NCBI RefSeq assembly: GCF_040054535.1
Contig: NC_090796.1
Coordinates: 6,809,001 to 6,873,000 of the forward strand
Reading direction: 5' to 3'
DNA length: 64,000 bases
From: Antennarius striatus
Lineage: Eukaryota > Chordata > Actinopteri > Lophiiformes > Antennariidae
How positions within the stretch are numbered: position 1 is the stretch's first letter; each line of letters begins with the position of its first letter. A program made the position numbers and the translations under genes. Below are positions 14,890-25,620 of the stretch, one piece after another. The notes under the pieces are model-generated. The model was given only the letters and a program-made list of their open reading frames with translations, searched no databases and had not been told where the DNA came from.

Positions 14890-15778
14890 ATGGTTGCGTG
14901 GAGTGCACAGGAGCGCATCCTCCTCAAGGATGTTTTCGGCAAGATCGACTCTGCAGATGTTGGGGCCAAGGCTCTGCGCAGGTATGGAGAGCGTGGCCCC
15001 TGAAACTCCTCAGGTGTTGCGTAAATTAGACGGTTTCAGCTAGAATATTTCCGACTTCCTTTTTATTGTCTCACTGTGTGCAGAATCGTCTCCAACTTAG
15101 CTGTCCTTTTCCCTGCAGGTGCCTGATCGTCTACCCCTGGACACAGAGGTACTTCAGCAACTTCGGGGACCTCGGTTCCATCAACACCAACGAGAAGATC
15201 ACAAAACACGGCGCCACAGTGATGGGCGGTGTAAACCGGGCATTGAAGAACATGGACAACATAAAGAGCGAGTTCACCGCCTTAAGCACCCTGCACTCCA
15301 CCACACTGGAGGTGGACCCAAATAACTTCAGGGTAAATGTTTAGGTTCATGCATGAAAATCACTCATCACACTCACATATACCACGTTTATTACATATGA
15401 TAATACACTTAATAATACACTTAATAATACACTTAATAAACATATAGGAAATAAAGTGTCAACACAAACCATGTTGAAATGTAAGATGAGTAAATTATTA
15501 TTGTGGAAAAAAAAACAGTTTAATGCCACGTTTGACGTTTTGTCAGTCGTGTCAAATTTTAATATCGTCATTACTGGATGTATTTTTTATTTTTTTATTT
15601 TTTTTTAAAGGATCTGACATGTCACTTAATTCTTTGTCTTTGCCCATAGCTGCTGTGTGACTGCATAACCGTCGTCATCGCCGGTACATTGGGAGCAAAC
15701 TTCAAGCCAGAAATTCAAATTGTCTTGCAGAAGTTCTTCGCGGTGATGATCGCCGCCTTGGGAACGCAGTACTACTAA
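14890..15778 (+). CDS. hbb: Haemoglobin beta subunit, divergent type
   Basis: Beta subunit of haemoglobin. Exons are 14890-14981, 15119-15332 and 15650-15778 (92, 214 and 129 bases), giving 144 residues, about three short of the usual fish beta chain. The sequence starts MVAWSAQERILLKDVFGKID and continues CLIVYPWTQRYFSNFGDLG. The distal histidine is in TKHGATVMGG and the proximal histidine in STLHSTTLEVDPNNF. Between FGDL and the distal His there are 11 residues where typical beta chains have 14, so the D-helix region is shortened. The chain ends ALGTQYY, with Tyr at HC3 instead of the His that supports Bohr and Root effects; Thr replaces the usual Arg/Lys at H21 and Ala stands at NA2. The frame is intact and splice sites are good, so it looks functional but specialised. 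Confidence 0.95.
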
Positions 15779-15858
15779 AACCAGCAGCTTTCTGACCTGG
15801 ACAAATGAATGAGATCTTAAGTTTGTTTGGATGTAATATGTGTCTCCTCAATGAAAGA

Positions 15859-15864
15859 AATAAA
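15859..15864 (+). terminator. Poly(A) signal of beta globin
   Basis: AATAAA lies 80 bases after the beta-globin stop, normal for a globin 3' UTR. Confidence 0.7.
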
Positions 15865-16437
15865 GGCACAATGAAGTAGTTTACGTCTCTGGTCTCTGAT
15901 TTTTTTTATTTATTTTTTTTAAAGTTTGCGTAATGACATATAAATCCGGACAGGTACTGATTTAGGAAGGCATATAAGCAAAATTGAAGACTAAAATGAC
16001 TAAATCAATATTATTCAAATACATAAATATCATTTTAGCATATTCGGAAGTCAGTCACGTACACGATGTAATTGTTTTTTTGGCTTATATATGTCGTGGA
16101 TTCATGCTCTGAACCTATCTCGCAAATCCTTGACGCATTCCGTGTACAGTGCGTCCTCTAAATCCACGTAAACTGCGCACAAGGAGAAGGTTATTACTTG
16201 CTATAACAATCCTTTTATTATTTTTAAAAAATTTTTAGCTCAAAGACAGAGACACTGGCACATAACCACTGCTCGCTGGACGGGTCCCTCATGGGGGACC
16301 TTTGAGGCCCCACAGCTCGTGTCCCAGTCAGGAGACAAGGCCGCAGCAGTGTTCGTGAAATCTGTGTGCGGCCTGCAAGACTTATGTTTGTGATGGTACT
16401 GTACCTATTCAAAATTTGGTCTTCGATTCGTCAGAGA

Positions 16438-16533
<96 letters not shown>
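16438..16533. repeat. (TAA)n microsatellite
   Basis: About 32 uninterrupted TAA units, about 0.6 kb downstream of the beta-globin poly(A) signal. Confidence 0.97.
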
Positions 16534-16535
<2 letters not shown>

Positions 16536-17940
16536 TTTTATCCCCCTTAAAACCCACTTTCACCATATTACCTACCGTTTGTGTTTAACACACTTCACAT
16601 ATCCTTTTGTAATATTATTTTATGGCTTTTCATTTGATTGTCATCACATATTGTCCTTGCTTTGGCATTGTTTCTGCACACTACAATTCGAGGTTTAACA
16701 ATACATTTCTTTTGGTGATTATACAGCAGGACATGAAGGACGAAGACCAGGGAGGATTCAATTCAAACATCTTGTTTGAATGAACCAAACAAAACAACTG
16801 AGGTTTACGTTGCTCTGTAAAAATACATTTAAATCATTCCACCAGGGTAACCAGACTCAACTAGTTTAGATAGTTTTGATTTTATAATGAATTAGAATAT
16901 TGAAGTTAGAATATTTAATCAGCCCGACAAGGATTGAATGTATATGCATATTATATATACATATGTATATACACAGTATATATGTATATATACTGTATAT
17001 ATTTATTTATTTGTTTTTATTTTATTTTTTTTCATCTGACATTTTACACATTTACTGATCATAATTCATAATGTTAAACAAACATGAGAGTCAGAGGAAA
17101 AATAAAGTCAGTGTTTCAGGAACTCTGATTCTACAACTGAAACTTAGCCTGATTGTCTGACCACAATTTATCAGCAATAGCTTTTATAGTAACTGACTTT
17201 AAACTATATGACAAACTGAAAAGACGCCATTTAGTAAACTTGCTTTGCAACTGGTCATGGAATTTAACGAAACGTTTAGGGCACTTGATTCTAAAGTTAT
17301 ATGTCAATGTCCAGTGCATCACATTTTGGTGTTTATTCCAGAATCAGACAAAGATCACGGTTTTCACATCACCAGGGATTGCGCCATCCTTATTACAGCT
17401 GCTTACTTCTGGCTATACGTGAGCCAAGTAGTGACCCTGTAGGTAGTTGACCATGTTAACACCTAAAGACCAAACAAGTTATATTTGTAACAAAGCGTTA
17501 GTAGTGCATACAATCATCATTTTGGAAAAGAAAGTAGGATTTCTTCTTCTGTGGTGGTTCTTTATCATTGTATTTACTGGTGAAAGCGAGACTTGTCAGA
17601 GGGTTAGAGCCACCAGCGCGTTGGAGGCCTGGGTGTTACTCAATTTGTAGTTTTTCAGAAATCATAGTCATTCACAGTAACAAATCATTTTCAGGTAATC
17701 AATCAATCAAATAATCTTTACAGGTCTTCACTGTATTATTGATTTGCACAGAGGCCACTTGTATAAAAAACTATTAAAAATACATAAACTTCACATTTTT
17801 TGTACATAAAAATATAAATTTGTAAAATAGTTGCTAACGATGTTGGATAATTGAAGTGTAGTAAAAAGTATATCTGTCAAAGTGGAGTTTAAGTATGACT
17901 ACAGTGAAAAGAAAATACTTAAAAGCATTATTATTTTTCC

Positions 17941-18260
17941 ATCTATCCATCCATCCATCCATCCATCTCATCTACTGCTGCTCATCCGCCTTACGGGCCA
18001 CGGGTCTGAATCTATCCCAACTGGCTAGGGGCGAGAGGCGGGGTACACCCCAGACAAGATGCCAGCTAACTGTGGGGCCACATGAAAGACAAACAACCAT
18101 TCTCTTGCACCTCTCATACTCACACCTAAATCTGCTTTTACCAATTCACCTGAGGTACATGTATTTGTAGGAGGGAGGAAGTTGAACCTTGAGAACCTTG
18201 AGAGAACCCCAACATGACGAGAACATACAAACTCCACACAGACTCAAACCAGGAACCTTT
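17941..18260 (-). repeat. Dispersed fish retroposon with GGATGG tail, minus orientation
   Basis: Read on the minus strand, the element runs from a head with GTGTGGAGTTTGTATG, through a middle with GGGGTGTACCCCGCCTCTCG, to a tail of GATGGATGGATGG. This is a very common teleost repeat layout, a SINE-like body with a tetranucleotide tail. The same body motifs recur in plus orientation at 51055-51660, 53395-53520 and 57480-57662. The family name is not assigned here. Confidence 0.75.
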
Positions 18261-18847
18261 ATGTAGTATTGATATCAGTCATTTGAGATCTCTGATTGGA
18301 ACTATGTGAACAACTTAATCTAGAAGGAAAATGAACTCAGATGTGTCTAGTGTTGAGTATATTCCTGTTCAGCGACTGTTTCTTCAAAATGTCACATAAT
18401 TCTCTTCAAATCAGTGAAATAAGCTAACATTAATGTGTTTCACAATTTATAACTGTAGTAGATTAATTACTACAGTTGTAAATTGTAGTAAAATTGTAGT
18501 TGTAAATTGGAGGAAAATAAAAAGTTATATGAGGATTCAGTGAATTACACGTCTCAAAATATATTGAAGTCTCACAAGATTGATTTATAAAAGAATGAAT
18601 AAACATTGTAAGTCTGAGTGAATGGATTTGATTTCATTTTTAGAATAGCAAGTAGTATAGATTTTATCATTTTAACGACGTAAGAATTATTTCAACTCTA
18701 ATGAAACAACACAACAAAAAGAAAGGTGTTAATTGCACATTTTTAATCATAAAACACTACAGCATAACAATCAATAATGCATTAATATTTCAGGTCATGT
18801 AACATCGTAAATGGTTCATAAACAGCATCAAATCACATAGTTGGATC

Positions 18848-20311
18848 TCATCTGTATTTCTCGGCGAGCACGGCTGCAAAGGCTGACAGGTACTTGTCCA
18901 TTGCTGCGTGTAAAACAGGCGTGAAGTCATCACCCATGTAACACGCCAGGGCGACGAGTACACAGTGTGAGAAAAGCTGCGGAGGAGGGAGAGAATGGTT
19001 ATTTAGGGCAGCCTTCTCTCCATCTGGAATAATCAAATTAAATCATCAGCTAAACAAGTGTATTGTGTTTCCAAAAAGAAAACAAAACAAACAATTATAC
19101 ATGCATGAGCTGCAGCCCTTTCAGTGATCAAAATGATGTAGATTCATATCTACATACTATATTAACAAAAAAGTGTTTCAGTTGGGTCAGAATAATATAC
19201 CACATATTCAAAATTGATTACTGTGTAGATATATGTATGTGTGTATTAATGGATGTGCAAGAAAACCACATGTGCTGCCATAAAAAAACCAATGTATCAT
19301 TAAAAGTATCCTTCCAAATCGTATCATCTCAAATCTGTGTTTGAATTCTGTTGCAGAATTTAAAGAACAGTGTGACGTGTTGTTAACGGTGTGACCCATC
19401 AGAGCTGATGCCAACCGCACCTTGAAGTTGGGCGGGTGTATCCTCAGCTGGTAGGCGTGAATGGTTTGCAGGTGAGCCAGGCTGACAGCCAGCTGGCTGA
19501 TGTCTTGGGCTCCCTCTGCTATGGCCAGGACAATCTTCTTTCCATGAGAGAGCATGTGTTCAGACCCAGGACTGATGTCTAGATGGGAAAAATATGTCTT
19601 GGTACCGGGATAAGTTGTAAACATTCTGTGGAAGAATCAGGAAGAGACAAATGGATTCAAAGGAAGGATTCAGGATCTTCATGATCTTTCCGGGAGTGAT
19701 TGGTAATATTTTTACTCATGTTCTGTATTTTAGTGAGAAATTGAGGCGCTGGTGTTATTTCATTAAGCTCAGGTTATGCAATTTATTTCTGCTCCATTAC
19801 ATCCCAGAGGAAACTTGATTTGCTCCACAACAAGTGTCTGACTGACAGTTTCTAGTTGTGTAAAAATGATTATCCAAATTTCACGGATTTCTGAGTTTGG
19901 AAATGTGTGATAAACTGAAGCATTAAAATGAATTGTACTCCATGAAATCAATTATTTAAAATCATGTTAGAGGAAATGGACAATTCATCCTCCTGTTCAT
20001 ACACGTGATGAGAAGAGAATTTGATAGACAGAAATTAAAGTATTTCAAATCATTCAAAGTAATAAAATACAACATTTTTATAAATGGAAACATAGAACAA
20101 CAGATGTGGAACAAGATGATCACGTACAGTTTCATTTTTGAACATCTTGGCATGATGAATTTGACAACAGGACATGAGTATCAATTCAATAGAGCATTAA
20201 TACTAAAACTAGTATTAAGATCTGAGTACTTTTTAAATTAAATTATAACAAACCTTGAGTAAGAAGACATCAAGATAGTTTTGATTACACCTTTTGTTAT
20301 TTCTCTCACTG

Positions 20312-20380
<69 letters not shown>

Positions 20381-20784
20381 CACAGCTCATTCACGCTGAT
20401 GACCAATGCCATCAGCGTGAACTTTCTCAAACAACGATCAAGTTTAAGGTTAGAATGATCAATATCTAACTGATAAATAATTCAGCAGCACGTGACGGTG
20501 ACGTCATCCATTAAATGAGAGTCAAAGATTAAAAGTTTTGTCACAGCAAAGATGAAGATCTCCGCGAAAATGCACACCATACTGGCTGGAAGAATATTGT
20601 TATTCAGAATTTTTGTATGTCTTTATTCTATTTTTGAGCTCGATTCCAGTCAACATGAGGTTTATATGTAGAAAAGGGTTTTTTGCACCTACCTGTTGAG
20701 CGCATCTGACCCAATCTCATCCGCCACTGAAACCATTCTAGTCCATACTTCTGCAATGAGGTCTTTCTCCTTCTGCGAGAGCAT
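18848..20784 (-). CDS. Haemoglobin alphaD-like subunit
   Basis: A second alpha-family haemoglobin chain. Minus-strand exons are 20784-20693, 19625-19421 and 18976-18848 (92, 205 and 129 bases), giving 141 residues. The one-codon-shorter first exon beginning ML ([17 protein letters not shown]) is the layout of alphaD and human HBM rather than adult alpha. Exon 2 starts [20 protein letters not shown] and exon 3 ends [12 protein letters not shown], also alphaD-like (compared from memory). The distal His is in LSHGKK and the proximal His in QTIHAYQL. The G1 position reads RIHPPNF where almost all alpha chains have RVDP, so a conserved Asp at the alpha1-beta2 contact is His. Intron 1 holds an ATC microsatellite. 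The alphaD assignment is likely, not proven; an embryonic alpha is the alternative. Confidence 0.9.
20312..20380. repeat. (ATC)n microsatellite
   Basis: About 22 ATC/TCA units in intron 1 of the alphaD-like globin. A poly-Asp or poly-Ile reading is an artefact of the repeat. Confidence 0.97.
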
Positions 20785-21021
20785 TGCAGCCGGAGCGTGT
20801 GTCGACCTGACGGCGGTGGTTAGAGTCGGACTGGAAAATCATGTGCCTGAAAGGCATAAATCAAACATTTTGTCACCGCATTAAAAAAATTTTAATCCCC
20901 AAAACGCAGAATCAGATGGCACGAAAAATACAATGAAAAATAAAAATAAAAATCCTTCTTTGTGAAAAGAAAGAGAGCTGGAAAGGTCAACGTCTGTGCG
21001 TTTCTGTTGTTTGTTTTCCTT

Positions 21022-21082
21022 CCAATTCGTTATCGGATTTCACCCAGGGCAGGGTGGGGGGTCCACGACGCTGTGCTATCTG
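21022..21082 (-). promoter_or_regulatory. Candidate upstream regulatory cluster of alphaD-like globin
   Basis: About 240-300 bases upstream of the alphaD-like ATG are CCAAT at 21022-21026, TTATC (inverted GATA) at 21030-21034, CACCC at 21041-21045, GGGTGGGGG at 21052-21060 and CTATCTG (inverted GATA) at 21076-21082. The combination resembles erythroid control DNA. The evidence is motif matching only. Confidence 0.35.
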
Positions 21083-22539
21083 TGGCAGCACATGGGGGTC
21101 ACGCCGGATTATTCTACCTCGTCGATAATGTGAGTGACTTCAATATGCAGTTTGCGGTTTATTTGTGGTTTATTTATGTATTTATTTGTTTTGCTTGCTT
21201 TGTTTATTTTAGACAAACCAATTTTCTGGAAAGAATTTTTTTTTTCTTCACAGAAAATAAAAGACATTTAAAGCTACACATAAAAAGAAATTAAGTAGGG
21301 ATTTAAATCAACTAAATGGAAAACAAAGGAAGCACAAGAGTAAAAGTTACGAGCAGTGTAAGAAATAATAAATTAATCAATTTCATATATGAGGGAAACT
21401 TAGAAATAGATTCAAAATAAACGTATAGATGACCATATGGGGAAAAATGGGCAAGTCAGAGGCTGCACCATTGCAGACCTGATGCAGTAGTTTAGATATG
21501 TTTTCAGTTTAAGCCTCTCTTCCATGAAGCTCCATCACTAAATGACCTCTGACCTCTGCGGTATGGGTCTTTTTTTTGTGGCACCGTCATAGAGGAGCTG
21601 ACAGAAAGCATGGTCAGCAAATATTGAAAGAAGAATCAATAACTGTAGAGAGTATCTTTCATTTATAATAATTCTACAGCAACATCTGACAACAGTCAAG
21701 TAATAAATACATAATCTTTTAAAAATGTGCAGAAAATCACTTGAAATAATGAAAGCCTTACACAGATCCTCAAAATCAGACAAACAGGACCCTCCTGAAA
21801 GCTTGTCAGGCCAGAAGATGTTCGGCCAGCTGATCTTTAGATCAGATAAAACTTAGTCATGTCATCACATACCAAGTACCGCATGGCAAACATGGCTTTC
21901 AGAAACTTTAAGGTCATGCAGGAGCTCCAGGGGTAGTTACCTGCTTTGACCCATATTATTCATCCGGTCTGGATTTTTAGGCTGTGTTTTAGGCAAACCA
22001 TAGCATGACTCAGCATACTGAGGGGAGTTCATGTCCTCTAAATAAGAAAAATGCAGAGTCACGTTTATCTCAGTGTGTTTGGCTGCTCACTGTTAAAATG
22101 ATAAGGTGAAACATTATTACTGGCATTTTAATGTGAATATATTTCTTTTCTTTTTTTTTCTGAAAATAATTAATCACTGTGTTAATATTGTTATTGTAGG
22201 AATTTAAAATCCGACATATTAAATATGCATTTTCATTCAATTTGTTACAGCAGGAAGAAATTCTCTACAAATTATTTATCAGAATCTATTTTTAACAGTG
22301 ACATTTTGCACTGAAAGATCAACAAGTAAATTTATTATGTAGTGTACATAGATCTGTGTGGATTTAAGGTGTTTTTATTGACAAAATCAGTGATTTTAAG
22401 TCATGATGAATGAGTGAATGAGGACTTCATCTAATTAAAAAAAAACACCACTGAAAGGCTAATAACATGCATCTTCTTCTTTTTTCTTCTTGTTCTTGTT
22501 GGTGTTCTTCTTCCTCTTCTTCTTTTTCTTCTTCTTGCT
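21083..22539. other. Intergenic, alphaD-like globin to LINE cluster
   Basis: No exon or recognised repeat is seen apart from T-rich and CTT-rich stretches near 22140-22160 and 22470-22535, the latter leading into the LINE pieces. Confidence 0.5.
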
Positions 22540-22830
22540 CACACAAATGTCCTATTCACTTTAGTTGATGATCAACTCACTCTTGCAAATTTCCTGATAT
22601 AATGCACTGATTTTTAAATTGTATTTCTTTTTATTGGTTGTTAGTACTTTTGAAGCACAACATGGAGACAAGAGCCTCTGTTTTTAGTTTGATAAATGTT
22701 AGTTTTCTTCATTCAGGAACGTTTTTGATGTGAATTCCTTTTTGTGTGAATCTCTTTTGGATTTTGTGTCAACGTGATTATCTTGTAATTTGGCTTTTAT
22801 GAATAAATGTACTTTTAAAAATCAAAAAAT
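22540..22830 (+). mobile_element. LINE 3'-end fragment A (Tx1/L1-like)
   Basis: The first 55 bases encode NVLFTLVDDQLTLANFLI and a stop, the same C-terminus as fragment B (NVLCTLVDDHLTFANFLL). A 3' UTR follows, ending TTTTAAAAATCAAAAAAT right against a TTC-rich tract. So this is a 5'-truncated copy of the same LINE family. Its UTR end differs from that of B and C but matches fragment D. Confidence 0.75.
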
Positions 22831-22902
22831 CTTGTTCTTCTTGTTGTTGTTCATGTTCTTGTTCTTGTTCTTGTTCTTGTTCTTGTTCTTGTTCTTGTTC
22901 TT

Positions 22903-22932
<30 letters not shown>
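22831..22932. repeat. (TTGTTC)n/(TTC)n microsatellite
   Basis: A tract of GTTCTT units passes into TTC units. It separates LINE fragment A from fragment B and is the likely insertion target of both. Confidence 0.95.
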
Positions 22933-22935
<3 letters not shown>

Positions 22936-23770
22936 ACCTGGGCCAACAAGATGACGGGAAATGGACCTGACCCGCAGTGGAGACTTCTGTACAAACCTCC
23001 CCTCAAGAAAAAAACAGCCGACCTCCAGTGGAGGATTTTACATGGTGCCGTCGGTTCCAATGCTTTTGTCTCTGTTTTTGCCCCTGCGGTGTCCAGCCAG
23101 TGTCCCTTCTGTCCTCTTCAGGAGACAGTCTTTCATACTTTCAGTGAGTGTGGGAGACTTGCAGTACTCTTCACTCTTCTAACAAATGTTTTTAACTTGT
23201 TCAATGAAAACTTTAGTATCAGGAAATTCATCTACGGTGCTGGGTACAATAGATCGAATCAGAGAAAGTGGCAGCTTTTAAATTTTATTTCTGGGGAGGC
23301 AAAACTTGCAATTCATGTGACCAGGAAGAGGAAAATTGAAAACGATACCGCTCAAGAAGCAGCTACTGTTTTTTGCTGTAACATCAGATGTCGCTTAAAA
23401 CTAGAATTTGGTTTCTATAAATTGACGAAAGACCTGAATAACTTTAGGAACATCTGGTGTTACAAAAATGTCCTATGCACTTTAGTTGATGACCACCTCA
23501 CTTTTGCAAACTTCCTGTTATAATGCACTAATTCTTATATTGTATTTCCCTTTGTTTCTTGGTGTTTAATGTTTTTGAGTGTTTCGTATTTTTGAAATTT
23601 CATCTGATGAAAATTTGTAAAATGTTCTAAATGTTCTAAATGTTCTACATGTTAAATGTGATTGAAGTTTGTTTGGAAAAGATGTTTTGAGGCACTTAAA
23701 TGCTTTCATCTAATGTAAAACTGCAAAATGTTTGAATGAGATTAAAGTGTTTTTGCAAAAATCAAAAAAA
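22933..23770 (+). mobile_element. LINE fragment B: ORF2 C-terminus and 3' UTR
   Basis: A 5'-truncated non-LTR retrotransposon. From 22951 to the stop at 23521-23523 an open frame encodes the last 190 residues of an ORF2 protein. It has DLQWRILHGAVGSNAFVS and a zinc-binding C-terminal motif, CPFCPLQETVFHTFSECG, characteristic of L1/Tx1-type reverse transcriptase proteins. A 3' UTR of about 245 bases follows and ends GCAAAAATCAAAAAAA before TTC repeats. The copy starts directly after a TTC tract and ends directly before one, as expected if it inserted inside a TTC microsatellite. The reverse transcriptase core is absent, so it cannot move by itself. Confidence 0.82.
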
Positions 23771-23775
23771 TCTTC

Positions 23776-24020
23776 TTCTTATATTGTATTTCCCTTTGTT
23801 TCTTGGTGTTTAATGGTTTTGAGTGTTTAGTGTTTTTGAAATTTCATCTAATGAAAATTTGTAAAATGTTCTAAATGTTCTAAATGTTCTAAATGTTCTA
23901 AATGTGATTGAAGTTTGTTTGGAAAAGATGTTCTGAGGCACTTAAATGCTTTCATCTAATGTAAAACTGCAAAATGTTTGAATGAGATTAAAGTGTTTTT
24001 GCAAAAATCAAAAAAAAAAA
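23776..24020 (+). mobile_element. LINE fragment C: duplicated 3' UTR
   Basis: Nearly identical to 23532-23770 over its whole length, including the run of TGTTCTAAA units and the same A-rich 3' end. It lies in tandem with fragment B, separated only by a short TTC run. It could be a second severely truncated insertion or a tandem duplication. Confidence 0.8.
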
Positions 24021-24052
24021 TCTTCTTCTTCTTCTTCTTCTTCTTCCTCTTC

Positions 24053-24110
24053 AGCGTGACTATCTTGTATTTCGACTTTTATGAATAAATGTGATTTTAA
24101 AAATCAAAAA
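24053..24110 (+). mobile_element. LINE fragment D: 3' terminus
   Basis: The 58-base piece shares TTTTATGAATAAATGT and TTTTAAAAATCAAAAA with the 3' end of fragment A at 22795-22830. TTC repeats flank it at 24021-24052 and 24111-24131. Confidence 0.65.
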
Positions 24111-24131
24111 TCTTCTGCTTCTTCTTCTTTG

Positions 24132-25620
24132 CTCCTCTCTAAGGTCTTGACAAAAAGACTACGAAAAGTAATTGAGCAGGTTGTTCATGTTGACCTGGCT
24201 TACTGTGCATCGGACAGGCTAATCACTGATAAAGTACATTTAATTCGTAATGTTTTGGAACTGTCAGGTTTATTGGGCACAGGACTTCCATAGACCAAGA
24301 AAAGGCTTTTGATAGAGTTGAACACTCGTACTTGTGGCACACGCTACAAGGTTTCGGTTTCAGCTCTAACTTTATTACCAAGATTCAGACCCTGTATGGA
24401 GACATTGAGAGTGTACTTAACATTAACGGTGCTTTTGTGCTCTTTTCAAGGTCCAAAGGGGCATGACACAGGGCTGCCCCCTGTCAGGCATGCTTTGCTC
24501 TCTGGTACTGGAACCTCTTTTAAACCAGCTGAGAGCAGGCCTCTAGTTTTAATTTTCCTGGGTCATGTGGATATTCTTGTTGCAATCAGGGACTGGCATG
24601 ATGTTGGCTTTTTGGAAGGAAATGTACAACTTTTTGTTGAGATCTCCTCCGCCAAAGTCAACTGGGTGACGAGCGAGGCTCTTATGGTGGGAGGTAGGCT
24701 GGACGAGATCAGACTCCCGGATAGACTCCATTGGAAAATAAACGAGTTAAAATACCGTGGGGTGTATATGGGAGACCAGACTATTATGGTAAAGAACTGG
24801 GAAAATGTTTTAGAGAAAGTGGAAGAGAGGATAAAAAACTGGGAATGGATTTGATCAAAACTGTCTTTTAGAGGTCGAGTTCTAATTATAAATAATTTAT
24901 CTGCATCAATGTTGTGGCACCTGCTGTCCTGCGTTGAACCCCCACTAATGTTGCTGGAACGAATGCAGGCGGTGATGGTGGACCTTTTTTGGGACTGCTG
25001 TCACTGGGTCCCTGAAGGTGTCCTCGTCCTGCCCAAGAAGGAAGGAGGGCAGGGACTCATCTGATCAGCAGAGGCGCTGCATTCCGGCTGCCATTCATTC
25101 AGCGGTTCCTGGCTGACCCTGAGGACCTGGTGTGGCGGCCCACGATGCAGGAAGTACTGGCCCAGCTCTGGGGTCTGGGACTCGATTGCTTGTTGTTCTT
25201 AATGGACCTGAGAAACGACAGACTAAAAGATCTTCCATGTTTTTATCAGAGTGTTTTTGAAATCTGGGGACGTTTGTCCAAGAGGGTTTTAAATCACTCT
25301 GTTGGATTTTAAAGGAACCTTTTATCAGAGGAGAACTTTTTAAAAGAAGTACCGCAGCATCTGTGGAATCCAAATTCATCACAGCTAAACTCTCCACTGT
25401 TGGATGTGTGGTGGAGATTTGTGGATCCACCCTGGATGACACTGCTGCTCAGTGAGGTTCATCCAAAGCCTGTTTAGGAGCTGGAAGAACTGACTCACCC
25501 CACAGCAGATAAGTTTGATAGGTTTTTATTGTACAGGCCTTTTAAACCTGAACCATACTGATCCTTTCCCCGAAGAGAGTTTTGATAAAGATTTTATAAA
25601 CAAATATTTTGCTGGCAGGT
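24132..25620 (+). mobile_element. LINE fragment E: decayed reverse transcriptase region
   Basis: Translated pieces match the reverse transcriptase of L1/Tx1-clade LINEs in order: AYCASDRLITDKVHLIRN; then DQEKAFDRVEHSYLW (motif A, 24290-24335); then QGCPLSGMLCSLVLEPLL (24469-24522); then ISSAKVNWVTSEAL; then ELKYRGVYMGDQ; then MLWHLLSCVEP. Several changes of frame and in-frame stops are present. The catalytic YADD-type box is reduced to HVDI near 24562-24575, so the copy is dead. It starts next to a TTC tract. It lacks the C-terminal part seen in fragment B, so B and E are separate insertions. The right boundary is approximate. Confidence 0.8.

Larger units (their letters stand above)
15865..18847. 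other. Intergenic, beta globin to alphaD-like globin
   Basis: No exon is recognised. It holds a TAA microsatellite (16438-16533), an AT-rich palindromic stretch (about 16940-17005), a dispersed repeat (17941-18260) and an imperfect hairpin (18443-18485). No extra globin exon or globin remnant was seen on either strand. Confidence 0.55.

Noticed and set aside
22851-23060. Arg-rich minus-strand frame next to the LINE
   Set aside because: It is the TTC/GTTCTT repeat read backwards and into the LINE fragment.
24309-24854. 181-codon frame as a host gene
   Set aside because: Only its second half is meaningful and matches the region after the reverse transcriptase core of a LINE; the first half is out of the LINE frame.
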